Assembly: GCF_019334315.1 (NCBI RefSeq)
Contig: NZ_JAHWGL010000008.1
Location: 25,140-89,139, forward strand
Reading direction: 5' to 3'
DNA length: 64,000 nucleotides
From: Hymenobacter profundi
GTDB taxonomy: Bacteria > Bacteroidota > Bacteroidia > Cytophagales > Hymenobacteraceae
Position 1 is the stretch's first letter. Every line of letters starts with the position of its first letter. A program made the translations under genes and the position numbers. This document shows, one piece after another, positions 47,310 through 55,763 of this stretch. The notes under the pieces are model-generated. The model did no database searches. It worked only from the letters and a program-made list of their open reading frames with translations, and was not told the origin of the DNA.

Positions 47310-47516
47310 TGACCTCCTCCCAGTAAACTAGGCCAGGGTAAAGTAGAGAAATCGGGCACTTGTCGTACTTAAAAATCAGTGGCAATTTCCCTAAAAAAGG
47401 CCAAGTTTACCGAGGTTCAGATCGTATTTGCCCTGCGCCAAGCAGACACGGGTGTGGCTGTCGCAGAAGTTTGCAGGAAGATGGGTATCAACAAGGCGAC
47501 GTACTACAACTGGAAG
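47310..47516 (+). mobile_element. Truncated IS3-family element (left end and start of orfA)
   Basis: About 207 bp beginning near TGACCTCCTCCCAGTAAAC, a plausible IS3-type terminal repeat, and containing the first ~46 codons of orfA. The rest of the element (end of orfA, orfB, right repeat) is absent: the sequence changes at CTGGAAG into rny. Confidence 0.75.
47379..47516 (+). pseudogene. Truncated IS3 transposase OrfA
   Basis: Encodes the N-terminal helix-turn-helix of an IS3/IS911-type Orf[40 protein letters not shown], very typical wording for this family. After the W-K of YYNWK it runs into the rny copy in a different frame from rny, so neither a transposase nor an RNase Y fusion is made in this frame. 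Confidence 0.88.
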
Positions 47517-48393
47517 CCGCTACCGGCGTGGAGATTATCGTGGATGATACGCCCGAGGCCATCATCATTTCGGGCTTCGACCCGGTGCGCCGCGAGGTGG
47601 CCCGCCTGAGCCTGCACTTGCTGGTGAAGGACGGCCGCATTCACCCGGCTCGCATCGAGGAGATTGTGGCCAAAACCCGCAAGAACATCGACGAGGAAAT
47701 TGTGGAAATCGGGGAGAAAACCATCATCGACCTGGGCATTCATGGCCTGCACCCCGAGCTGGTGAAGATGGTCGGGCGCATGCGTTTCCGCTCATCGTAC
47801 GGCCAAAACCTGCTCCAGCACTCGCGCGAGGTAGCCAACCTGTGCGCCACCATGGCCGCCGAATTGGGCCTGAACGTGAAGCACGCTAAACGGGCCGGCC
47901 TGCTGCACGACATCGGCAAGGTAAGCACCGAGGAACCCGAGCTGCCCCACGCCATTCTGGGCATGGAGATGGCCAAGAAGTACAAAGAGCACCCCGATGT
48001 GGTAAACGCCATTGGCGCCCACCACGACGAGATGGAGATGACGGCCATGATTGCGCCGCTGGTGCAGGCCTGCGACGCCATCTCGGGCTCGCGCCCCGGC
48101 GCCCGCCGCGAGATGATGGAAAGCTACATCAAGCGTCTGAAGCAGCTGGAAGAAACAGCTGTGTCGTTTGACGGGGTGTTGCAGTGCTACGCCATTCAGG
48201 CGGGTCGCGAGTTGCGCGTGATGGTGAATGCCGAGAACGTGACTGACGACCGCGCCCAGGAGTTGAGCTACGAGATTTCGCAGAAAATCGAGAAGGAAAT
48301 GCAGTATCCCGGCCAGATCAAGATTACGGTCATTCGGGAGATGCGCGCCGTTGCCTACGCCAAGTAGGGTAGGGCAACAAGCAAAAAAAGGCC
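47510..48393 (+). repeat. Long direct repeat, copy B (rny fragment)
   Basis: The same sequence as 20732-21615 through the rny stop and into the terminator. The left junction uses CTGGAAG, present in both the IS3 orfA end and rny, so the break lies somewhere in those 7 bp. Confidence 0.93.
47517..48367 (+). pseudogene. rny: 3' fragment of rny (KH end and whole HD domain)
   Basis: Carries codons for the last ~284 residues of RNase Y, starting right after the GxxG loop of the KH domain (from [11 protein letters not shown]) to AVAYAK and stop, with no sequence difference seen from the intact gene. It lacks the membrane anchor, coiled coil and KH start. A longer open frame enters it from 47360 through out-of-frame IS sequence and is not taken as a gene. 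Whether a shortened HD-domain protein is made is unknown. Confidence 0.9.
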
Positions 48394-48425
48394 ACCGCAA
48401 CGAGAGTTGCGGCGGCCTTTTTTTG
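48388..48425 (+). terminator. Terminator after the rny fragment
   Basis: Hairpin arms GGCCACCGCAAC and GTTGCGGCGGCC (one A-C mismatch) with loop GAGA and a T8 tract. Related to, but not identical with, the terminator at 21605-21647. If integration was by single crossover, this is the ancestral chromosomal one. Confidence 0.85.
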
Positions 48426-48524
48426 TGGTGGTAAATTTTTTTTCACAAATGTGCTAACTGCTTGCAACCTATGCCACTCGAGTAAGCTCTTGTATATGTA
48501 TTATCCACTACATTATTCCTATCC

Positions 48525-48587
48525 GGCGATGGTCTGCCGGTTGTTGCGGAGCATGTTGCTACGCCAGCCAGCAGACCATCGCCTTTT
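48525..48587. terminator. Hairpin upstream of the 48614 gene
   Basis: GGCGATGGTCTGC and GCAGACCATCGCC are exact reverse complements around a loop of ~33 bases, followed by TTTTATG. A second terminator after the rny fragment, or a palindromic repeat. Confidence 0.6.
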
Positions 48588-48613
48588 ATGTGTATGTATG
48601 ACAATGTGTATAT

Positions 48614-49396
48614 ATGACAACTACACTACGCTGGGGTAAACGATTTACTCCATTAGGACTGCTGGCAGCCCTGAGTAGCTGTGTAGTGTATACTCCGATT
48701 CAACCCAGCGCACCTATGTTACGCGATAAGGGGCAAGCCGAGGTGGCAGGTAGCGCCTACCTCTTCTCGGGCCGGTTGGAGGGCTCAGCTGCTTACTCGC
48801 CAATGCGCCATGTAATAGTGCGTGCCGCGGGTGCACTTCGCACCGACGGGCGCGACACAACATATTTCCGTACGCGCCAATTGGAGGTAGGGGCGGGTAC
48901 TTATTGGGCTTTAGGGCAGAGGTGGCTGGTAGGAGGCTCGGCGGGCTACGGTTGGGGGCAGAGTGGCCGCGGGTTTCAGGATGCACATTATCTTTTTCTG
49001 TTCCAGCGCGATTCGACTATCACCTATCAATATAATGCGCGCTACGGCAAGCCTTTCGGCGACGTATTTGTGGCGTACGAGGATGGGCCTTTCACAATGG
49101 GGCTAGCCTATCGGCTTTCGCAAGTGCATTTTACTACCCTTACCAACAACAACCAGCCCATTAGCCTGCGCCGAATGACGCGCAACGAGCCCATGCTGTT
49201 TATGCGCTTCGGTAACCGGCAAGGCGTATTACAGTGGGCCCAGCTGCAATTGACGCTCAACGCTTCGTGGTCGGCCGATCTGGTAAGGGGCTCAGCCCCA
49301 GTAGGCCCACTGATTACCGATGTGAAAGCCGGCGACTTATTCACTTCCATTGGAATTGTGGTATACCCGCACCGCTTCAAACGGGTGCAGTATTAA
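48614..49396 (+). CDS. Hypothetical outer-membrane-associated lipoprotein
   Basis: A 260-residue protein. Seen: a signal peptide with lipobox AALSSC (Cys about residue 23) followed by VVYTPIQPSAPML, and then many short amphipathic beta-strands with aromatic ends (GSAYLFSGRLEGSAAYSP, LEVGAGTYWAL, VGGSAGYGWGQ), suggesting a small beta-barrel-like or surface fold. The N-terminal architecture (SSC, Y-x-P, P-x-L, G-E/A) matches the protein at 57319-58050, so they look like paralogues. Function unknown. Probably monocistronic, ending at a bidirectional terminator. Confidence 0.82.
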   Translation: MTTTLRWGKRFTPLGLLAALSSCVVYTPIQPSAPMLRDKGQAEVAGSAYLFSGRLEGSAAYSPMRHVIVRAAGALRTDGRDTTYFRTRQLEVGAGTYWALGQRWLVGGSAGYGWGQSGRGFQDAHYLFLFQRDSTITYQYNARYGKPFGDVFVAYEDGPFTMGLAYRLSQVHFTTLTNNNQPISLRRMTRNEPMLFMRFGNRQGVLQWAQLQLTLNASWSADLVRGSAPVGPLITDVKAGDLFTSIGIVVYPHRFKRVQY

Positions 49397-49460
49397 GTTC
49401 TTGCCTGTTCTTCCGAGATTCCTCGGCAAGTTCAGAAGCACGTTTTGGAGAAATTCTAAG

Positions 49461-49536
49461 CAGCCACACATTGGCACAAGCGAAAGCCCGCCCGGATTTT
49501 TCCGGGCGGGCTTTCGCTTGTGCCAATGTGTGGCTG
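49461..49536. terminator. Bidirectional terminator with 36-bp perfect arms
   Basis: Arms starting CAGCCACACATTGGCACAAG and ending GCCCGCCCGGA fold perfectly onto their reverse complement around TTTT. It separates the convergent 48614 gene and the RND operon. Unusually long for a terminator. Confidence 0.8.
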
Positions 49537-49542
49537 CCTGCG

Positions 49543-50985
49543 TTACTGCTGCCAGCCGCCGCCTAGGGCGCGGTACACGTTCACAGTAGCGTTCAGCTGC
49601 TGCATCTTGGTTTCGATCAGGTCGAACTTTGATTCCAAGGCATCGCGCTGAGTGAACAGCACCTCTGTGTATTCGGCGCGTGCCGAGCGGAACAGGCTGT
49701 TGGAGATGGTAACAGACTGGTTCAAGGACTGCACTTCCAAGGCCTTTTCGTTGTAGCTCTGGGCCAGGTTGCTGATGTTGGCCAGCTCGTTTACTACCTC
49801 TACATAGGCGTTCAACACAGTGCGCTCGTAGTTGTAGGCAGCTTGGGTTTGCACGGCGTTGGCGCTGCCGTACACGGCCTTAATGCCGTTGCGGTTCACT
49901 AGCGGCGCCACCAGCTCGCCAGCCAGATTGTAGAGCATCGACTCGGGAGTGGAAAACAGCAGGCCGGGCTTAAAGGCCCCGAAGCCTACCGAGCCAGTGA
50001 TGCGCAGCGAGGGATAGAAGTTGGCGCGGGCTACTTGCACGTCTAGCTTGGCCGCCGCTAGGTTCTGCTCGGCCTGCCGGATATCGGGGCGGTTTTGCAG
50101 CAACTGCGACGGTACGCCAGTCTGGATAACCGTTGGTACTAAGTCATTGAACGTGGCGTCGTTGCGGACAATCGGGCGGGGGTAGCGGCCCGTTAGGAAG
50201 TTGATGCGGTTCTCGGTTTCGATGATGCGCTGCTGAATGCCGTATTGCAGGCTGCGGGTATTGTGCACCTGGGCCTCAAAACGCTGCACAGCCAGCTCCG
50301 TGGTGCGGGCCGATTCCTTTTGCAGCTTCACCAGCTCCAGCGCATTGGTCTGAATATCAATGTTCTGCTGCACAATCGCCAATTGGTTGTCGAGAGCCAA
50401 CAGCTCGAAATAGGAGTTGGCAATTTCGGCAATCAAGTTGGTGATGGTGAAGTTTCTACCCTCCACGCTCGACAGGTAGCGCAACGCCGCCGACTTGCGC
50501 GAGTTGCGCAGCTTGTGCCAAATATCCACTTCCCAGCTGGCAAAGGCGCCTACCCGGTAATTGGGCAGCGGGTCGGGGGTGCGGTGTTCGGGCTTGATGT
50601 TGATGGCCTCCTCGGTGGCGCCTTGCAACGTGTAGCGGCCCGGTCGTTCGGCCTCGGCATTAGCGCCCAGACCCACGAAGGGTAGGTACTCACCTTTGCG
50701 AATCTGCACCTCATTGCGGGAAATCTGGATTTCCTGCAAGGCAATGTTCAGCTCCTGGTTGTGTTGTAGGGCCGTGTCGATCAGCGCTACCAGGTTAGGG
50801 TCGGTGAAGAACTGCCGCCACCGCACCTGAGCAGCGCTGGCGGTGTCCTGGGCCGTAGCGCTATTGTAGCTGGCAGGAACCCGCCGGTTGGCATCTTTCA
50901 CCACCAGCTCGGGCATTTTGCAGCTCCCTACCGCCAGCGACAAACAGGCTACACTTATATACTGATAAATGCGTTTTCTAAGCAT
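49543..50985 (-). CDS. RND efflux outer membrane lipoprotein (OprM/NodT-like)
   Basis: Outer-membrane channel of the tripartite pump. A 480-residue protein. Seen: a lipoprotein signal peptide with lipobox AVGSC (Cys about 22), then two TolC/OEP repeats, each with the helix-beta pattern (NQELNIALQEIQISRNEVQIRKGE, VGLGANAE; RQAEQNLAAAKLDVQVARANFYPSLRITGSVG). Usual length and two repeats, in contrast with the half-size TolC-like protein in the island. Its ATG overlaps the pump stop by 8 bp, so it is translationally coupled. Confidence 0.95.
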   Translation of the reverse strand: MLRKRIYQYISVACLSLAVGSCKMPELVVKDANRRVPASYNSATAQDTASAAQVRWRQFFTDPNLVALIDTALQHNQELNIALQEIQISRNEVQIRKGEYLPFVGLGANAEAERPGRYTLQGATEEAINIKPEHRTPDPLPNYRVGAFASWEVDIWHKLRNSRKSAALRYLSSVEGRNFTITNLIAEIANSYFELLALDNQLAIVQQNIDIQTNALELVKLQKESARTTELAVQRFEAQVHNTRSLQYGIQQRIIETENRINFLTGRYPRPIVRNDATFNDLVPTVIQTGVPSQLLQNRPDIRQAEQNLAAAKLDVQVARANFYPSLRITGSVGFGAFKPGLLFSTPESMLYNLAGELVAPLVNRNGIKAVYGSANAVQTQAAYNYERTVLNAYVEVVNELANISNLAQSYNEKALEVQSLNQSVTISNSLFRSARAEYTEVLFTQRDALESKFDLIETKMQQLNATVNVYRALGGGWQQ

Positions 50986-53900
50986 GAGCTTCTACTTCTT
51001 CAACTAGCACGCGAGGCTCCACGCCTTCACTTATCGGATATTCATTTTCGTCCTGGATCAGCTTGCGGCCAGCGGCCAAGGTGCCAAATACATAGTACAG
51101 GCCGGGTACAATCACTACCCCGAACACGGTGCCGAACAGCATGCCGCCCAGCGCCGCCGTACCAATGGTGCGGTTGCCAATGGCACCCGCGCCAGTAGCC
51201 AGCACCAGCGGAATCAAGCCCGCAATGAAGGCGAAAGACGTCATCAGGATAGGCCGGAAACGAGCCTTAGCGCCGGCAATGGCCGCATCGCGGACCGACA
51301 TGCCGTGCTCGTGTTCCTGCACCGCAAATTCTACAATCAGCACCGCGTTTTTGCCCAGCAAGCCTACCAGCATCACCAGTCCTACCTGGGCGTAGATGTT
51401 GTTGGCCAGGCCCAGCATCTTGATAAACAGGAACGACCCAAATATCCCCGCCGGCAGCGACAACACCACCGCCAACGGCAGCAGGAAGCTCTCGTACTGC
51501 GCGGCCAGCACCAGGTACACAAAAGCCAGCACCACCAAGAAGATGTAGATGGCCTCGTTGCCGCGGCTCACCTCGTCTTTCGACAAGCCACCCCAGTCGA
51601 TGTCGTAGCCGCGGGGTAGGGTTTCGCGGGCCACCTCCTGCACCGCCTTAATGGCCTCACCCGAGCTGAAACCCGCTGCTGCATCGCCGCGGATGGAGGC
51701 CGTGGTGTACATGTTGTAGCGGTTGATTTCGTTGGCACCCTGGGTCTTCACGATTTTCATGAAGGCCGAGAACGGCACCATCTCGCCCTTGTCGTTCTTC
51801 ACCCACATATCCATCACGTCCTTGGGCAGCTTGCGGTACTCCGGCGATGCTTGCACATACACCTTAAAGAAACGCTGGTATTTGATGAAGCCCAGCTCGT
51901 AGGTCGAGCCAATCATGATACTCAGCGTGTTCATGGCGTTGCCAATGCTCACACCTTTCTGCATGGCCAGTTGGTTGTCAATCTGCAACTCATACTGCGG
52001 ATAGTTGGCCGAGTAGAACGTAAACAGACCGGCTAGTTCCTTGCGCTTGTTCAAAGCCGCCATAAACTCCTCGTTCACTTTTTCCAGCGCCTTGTAATCG
52101 CCGGTGTTGGTTTTGTCGAGCAGTTGCAGCTGGAAACCGCCCGCCGCGCCGTAGCCCGGTACTGCTGGTGGCTCGAAGAATTCCACGGTCGCGCCGGGAA
52201 TTTGCTTGGCCTTTTTCTCTAGCTCCTCCACAATGTCGTGGATGGATTCCTTGCGCTCCGACCACGGCTTAAGGTTAATCAAGCACGTGCCGGCGTTGGA
52301 GCCCCTACCTTCCGTAAGCACCTCGTAGCCCGCTAGGGTAGAGATGCTCTGGATGCCGGGCACGTCCTTGGCCAGCTCATAGAGACGCTGCGAAATGTCA
52401 TTGGTGCGCTCAAGGGTTGAGCCGGGCGGCGTCTGAATGATGGCGTAGAGCATGCCCTGGTCCTCGCTCGGGATAAAGCCCGAGGGTAGGGTAGAGGAGA
52501 TGCCGAAGATGCCCAGCCCGAAAATAATCAGGATGCCGAACGTAAACACCCGCCGGTCAACCACCTTTTCTAGTAGGTTCGTGTAGCGGCCGGTCAGCTT
52601 CTCGAAGCCGCGGTTAAACCAGTCGATAAAGCGGTTGATGGGTGTCTTTTTGCGCGGCTGACCGTGGTTATTCTTCAGAATCATAGCGCACAACACCGGC
52701 GTCAGCGTGAGGGCCACAACACCGGAGATGACGATAGACGTAGCCATCGTAATCGAGAACTGACGGTAGAAAATACCCACCGGACCGCTCATGAAGGCTA
52801 CAGGCACAAACACCGCCGTCATCAAAATGGTGATGGCGATGATAGCGCCGCTGATTTCGCCAATCACCTCGCGCACCGCGCCGTACGGCGACAGGTGCTT
52901 TTCCTCCATCTTGGCGTGCACGGCTTCCACCACCACAATGGCGTCGTCGACCACAATACCGATGGCTAATACCAACGCAAAGAGCGTTATCATGTTAATG
53001 GTGAGGCCAAACGCCTGCATCGCCACAAACGCGCCTACCAACGAAACCGGAACCGCAATGATAGGGATGAGGGTAGAGCGCCAGTCGCCCAGGAACAGGA
53101 ACACCACCAGCGCCACCAGAATAAAGGCATCGCGCAGGGTGTGAATTACGTTTTCCGTCGACGCATCCAGGAAGTTCGACACGTCGTAGCTGATTTTGTA
53201 GTCCATGCCGGGCGGCATAGTTTTCTTCAGCTCTTCCAGCTTAGCTTTCACCGACTTAATGACCTCCGTAGCGTTACTGCCGTAGGTTTGCTTCAGCACA
53301 ATAGCAGCCGAGGGGTAGCCGTCGAGGTTGGAGTAGATATCGTAGAATTCCGAACCTAGCTCCACGTTGGCAATGTCCTTCAGGTGTAGAATCTCACCGT
53401 CGGGGTTTGCCTTGATAATCACGTTCTTGTACTGCTCCACGTCGTTGAAGCGACCCTGATAAGTCAGCACGTATTCCAGGGCTTCGGCCCTACCTCCGTC
53501 GGAGCGGCCAATACGACCCGGCGAACCAATTACGCTCTGGTCGTCAAGTGCCTTCATCACGTCGTCGGCCGACACGTTATAGGCGCGCATACGGTCGGGC
53601 TTCAGCCAGATGCGCATGGCATACTGCCGGCTACCCAGGATGCTGGCCCGGCCAATGCCGTTGATGCGCTGGATTTCGGGTATCATGTTCACCCCTGCAA
53701 AGTTGAACAGGTACTTCATGTCCGTGTTCTTGTCTTTGCTGTACAGGTTCACGTACATCAGCATGTTGGGCACCACGCGGTTCACAATCACGCCTTCGCG
53801 CTGCACCAGTACTGGCAAGCGGTTGAGCACCTGCGCAATACGCGTGTTCACGTTTACCACGGCCTGGTCGGGGTCGGTGCCTAGGTTGAAGACAATCTGG

Positions 53901-54169
53901 ATATTGGCCTCGCCAGCACTCACGGCGTCAGAGGTCATGTACTTCATGCCGGGCACGCCATTCACGGCCTGCTCCAGCGGAATAAGCACCGACTCCGTGA
54001 GCACCTTGGCGCTAGCGCCAGGGTAGGCCGCCGACACCATCACCATGGGCGGCGAAATCTCGGGAAACTGCGACGTAGGCAGCGTATTGATGGCCATGAC
54101 GCCCAGGAACACAATCACCACCGAAATCACGATGGCAAAGACTGGCCTGCGAATGAATTTACTGAACAT
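50978..54169 (-). CDS. RND efflux pump, inner-membrane transporter (HAE1 family)
   Basis: Proton-driven exporter of small hydrophobic compounds. A 1063-residue protein with the family layout of 12 membrane helices and two large periplasmic domains. Seen: FIRRPVFAIVISVVIVFLG at the start, NTLPTSQFPEI, the TM4 proton-relay pair in ALAIGIVVDDAIVVVE, the repeat of helix patterns in the second half (NNIYAQVGLVMLVGLLGKNAVLIVEFA) and GFIPSEDQG. Middle gene of a three-gene operon: adaptor, pump, outer-membrane channel. No regulator gene is adjacent. Substrates unknown. Confidence 0.98.
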   Translation of the reverse strand: MFSKFIRRPVFAIVISVVIVFLGVMAINTLPTSQFPEISPPMVMVSAAYPGASAKVLTESVLIPLEQAVNGVPGMKYMTSDAVSAGEANIQIVFNLGTDPDQAVVNVNTRIAQVLNRLPVLVQREGVIVNRVVPNMLMYVNLYSKDKNTDMKYLFNFAGVNMIPEIQRINGIGRASILGSRQYAMRIWLKPDRMRAYNVSADDVMKALDDQSVIGSPGRIGRSDGGRAEALEYVLTYQGRFNDVEQYKNVIIKANPDGEILHLKDIANVELGSEFYDIYSNLDGYPSAAIVLKQTYGSNATEVIKSVKAKLEELKKTMPPGMDYKISYDVSNFLDASTENVIHTLRDAFILVALVVFLFLGDWRSTLIPIIAVPVSLVGAFVAMQAFGLTINMITLFALVLAIGIVVDDAIVVVEAVHAKMEEKHLSPYGAVREVIGEISGAIIAITILMTAVFVPVAFMSGPVGIFYRQFSITMATSIVISGVVALTLTPVLCAMILKNNHGQPRKKTPINRFIDWFNRGFEKLTGRYTNLLEKVVDRRVFTFGILIIFGLGIFGISSTLPSGFIPSEDQGMLYAIIQTPPGSTLERTNDISQRLYELAKDVPGIQSISTLAGYEVLTEGRGSNAGTCLINLKPWSERKESIHDIVEELEKKAKQIPGATVEFFEPPAVPGYGAAGGFQLQLLDKTNTGDYKALEKVNEEFMAALNKRKELAGLFTFYSANYPQYELQIDNQLAMQKGVSIGNAMNTLSIMIGSTYELGFIKYQRFFKVYVQASPEYRKLPKDVMDMWVKNDKGEMVPFSAFMKIVKTQGANEINRYNMYTTASIRGDAAAGFSSGEAIKAVQEVARETLPRGYDIDWGGLSKDEVSRGNEAIYIFLVVLAFVYLVLAAQYESFLLPLAVVLSLPAGIFGSFLFIKMLGLANNIYAQVGLVMLVGLLGKNAVLIVEFAVQEHEHGMSVRDAAIAGAKARFRPILMTSFAFIAGLIPLVLATGAGAIGNRTIGTAALGGMLFGTVFGVVIVPGLYYVFGTLAAGRKLIQDENEYPISEGVEPRVLVEEVEAHA

Positions 54170-54299
54170 AGAATGCTGATTTTTAGCTGATAGCTATTGG
54201 CTGTCAGCCGTTAGCTTTTCGTTGAGAAGAAACAGCCTGCATTTTGTCTGAGCAGAAGCTAACAGCTAACGGCCACCAGCTAACAGCTCATAAAAGCAC

Positions 54300-55385
54300 C
54301 TATTCGGAGTACACTTTCAGGTGCGAAATCACCTTCTCCGGCTTCTCGTACTCGTACTTGATTTTCTCGCCGTCCTTTACCTTTCGAATGCCTTCCAGCA
54401 TAATCCGGTCGTCGGGTTTCAGGCCATCGGTAATGATGTAGAGGTCAGGCATTTCAGAGCCTACCGTCACCTCGCGCTGGTGCACGTGCTTGTCCTTGTC
54501 CACCACGTACACAAACTTTTTCTCCAGCACCTCGAACGTGGCTTTCTGGGGGATGATGAGGGCGTTTTTGAGCGGTACCGTCATCAGCACGCTACCTGTT
54601 TCGCCATTGCGCAGCAGGCTCTTGGGGTTAGGGAAAGTAGCCCGAAAGGCAATGTTACCGGTCTCGTTATTGAAGTCAGCTTCAATGGTTTGCACTACGC
54701 CAGGTTGTGGGTACACCTGGTTGTTGGCCATCAATAAGTTTACCTTTTCCAGGTTGTTGGTCTTAGCCTCCTTGTAAGCCAAATACTCGGCTTCGGGCAC
54801 GTTGAAATACACCCACATCTTGCTGTTGTCCGACAGCGTCGTGAGCAGGTCGCCTTCGTCTACGAGGCTACCCAGCCGGGCCTGGAAGTGGTCCATGATG
54901 CCGTTGAACGGCGCCCGAATGGTGGTAAAGCCCAGGTGCGTTTGGGCCAAGGCCACATCAGCTTTGGCCTTGTCGTACTTGGCTTCGGCCAGCGCCAACT
55001 CACTCTTCGACACCACGTTGTTGTCGGCCAAGCGCTTGGTGTTCTGGTATTCCAGATTCACGTAGTTCGCCTCGGCCTGCGACTTTTTCAACTCGGCCTG
55101 GTAGATCATGGGCATGATCTGAAACATGAGTTGCCCCTGCTTCACGGTCTGCCCCTCATCCACGAAAATCTTTTGGAGGTAGCCCTTCTCCAGCGCCCGC
55201 AGCTCAATGTGCTGGATGGAGTGAATCTGCGCCACGTACTCTTTGGTAATGGTGGTGTCTTTTTGCAAAGGGCTGGTAACCAGATACTCTACCTTTTCTT
55301 CCTTTTCTTCTTTTTTGTCCGCGCAGCTTGTGAAACCATACAAGCCGCACCAGCTCACGAACATGAGCATGAACACTTTTTTCAT
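54300..55385 (-). CDS. RND efflux periplasmic adaptor (membrane fusion protein)
   Basis: Links the inner pump to the outer-membrane channel. A 361-residue protein. Seen: a lipoprotein signal peptide with GFTSC (Cys about 21), a lipoyl/barrel-sandwich domain (LRALEKGYLQKIFVDEGQTVKQGQLMFQI), an alpha-helical hairpin (about 90-150: AELKKSQAEANYVNLEYQNTKRL), FTTIRAPFNGIMDHF, and a beta-barrel plus membrane-proximal domain to the C-terminus. First gene of the efflux operon, 130 bp before the pump. Confidence 0.96.
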   Translation of the reverse strand: MKKVFMLMFVSWCGLYGFTSCADKKEEKEEKVEYLVTSPLQKDTTITKEYVAQIHSIQHIELRALEKGYLQKIFVDEGQTVKQGQLMFQIMPMIYQAELKKSQAEANYVNLEYQNTKRLADNNVVSKSELALAEAKYDKAKADVALAQTHLGFTTIRAPFNGIMDHFQARLGSLVDEGDLLTTLSDNSKMWVYFNVPEAEYLAYKEAKTNNLEKVNLLMANNQVYPQPGVVQTIEADFNNETGNIAFRATFPNPKSLLRNGETGSVLMTVPLKNALIIPQKATFEVLEKKFVYVVDKDKHVHQREVTVGSEMPDLYIITDGLKPDDRIMLEGIRKVKDGEKIKYEYEKPEKVISHLKVYSE

Positions 55386-55763
55386 AAGAACTTGGGGTAA
55401 TATGACAGACAGTTGACGATGCCAGAAATAATGGCGGTGGGTAGGGTAGAGCGGATAAACGGGCAGTTTTGGAACGCGCTAAGAAGGAGTGTCGCCAGGG
55501 TTGGTAGGCGAGTTTGATGCTACAAAGCAAGCATCGCTACATGAAGCCGGTATGAAGCATCGTGCCCCGCGTAGAGGAAATTCTACTATTCTTTGCAGTT
55601 CGCAAGGCGTACTCCGTAGCTGCTTTTTCCGCACTAAATCAGTAGCAATAAGTATTTGTGAAACAGTAGGATAGAGCATGAAAAAAGCGGTTATGCAGCG
55701 CACAGCGCTGCATAACCGCCAAAACAAATCCCTCGGAGAGGTAGTGGTTTATTTACTCAGGTA
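55386..55763. other. Intergenic region between efflux and oxidoreductase genes
   Basis: 378 bp with no convincing gene; short frames on both strands look like chance. It includes the oxidoreductase terminator (55687-55719) and the upstream region of the efflux operon, where no TAnnTTTG element was seen. Confidence 0.6.
55687..55719 (-). terminator. Terminator of the disulfide oxidoreductase gene
   Basis: GCGGTTATGCAGCGC and its exact reverse complement around a 3-base loop; on the minus strand a T run follows (the plus strand shows AAAAAA just before it). Confidence 0.75.

Larger units (their letters stand above)
21648..47516. mobile_element. Putative exopolysaccharide genomic island
   Basis: About 25.9 kb bounded by the long rny direct repeats. 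It is visibly AT-richer than both flanks, most strongly at 21.8-25.1 and 40.4-44.7 kb, and carries an entire polysaccharide locus plus, at its right end, an IS3-type orfA fragment fused to the rny copy. No integrase, relaxase or phage gene was found. The structure fits Campbell-type integration of a circle carrying an rny fragment, or a large duplication; horizontal origin is inference. Confidence 0.55.

Noticed and set aside
47360..48367. 335-residue open frame joining IS sequence to the end of RNase Y
   Set aside because: Its first ~50 residues come from reading the IS3 orfA region in the wrong frame. The rest is the rny fragment. It is better described as a truncated transposase gene plus an rny pseudogene.
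20732..48393. The duplicated rny segment as a pure assembly error
   Set aside because: The right copy has its own distinct left junction (IS3 orfA) and differing terminator bases, which an assembly collapse or echo would not create. It cannot be fully excluded without reads.
51129..54026. Several frames of 60-138 codons antisense to the RND pump
   Set aside because: GC-rich shadow frames opposite a clear 1063-residue gene; no promoter or motif support.
55479..55727. Short frames on both strands between efflux and oxidoreductase genes
   Set aside because: Compositionally random, mutually overlapping and including the terminator hairpin.
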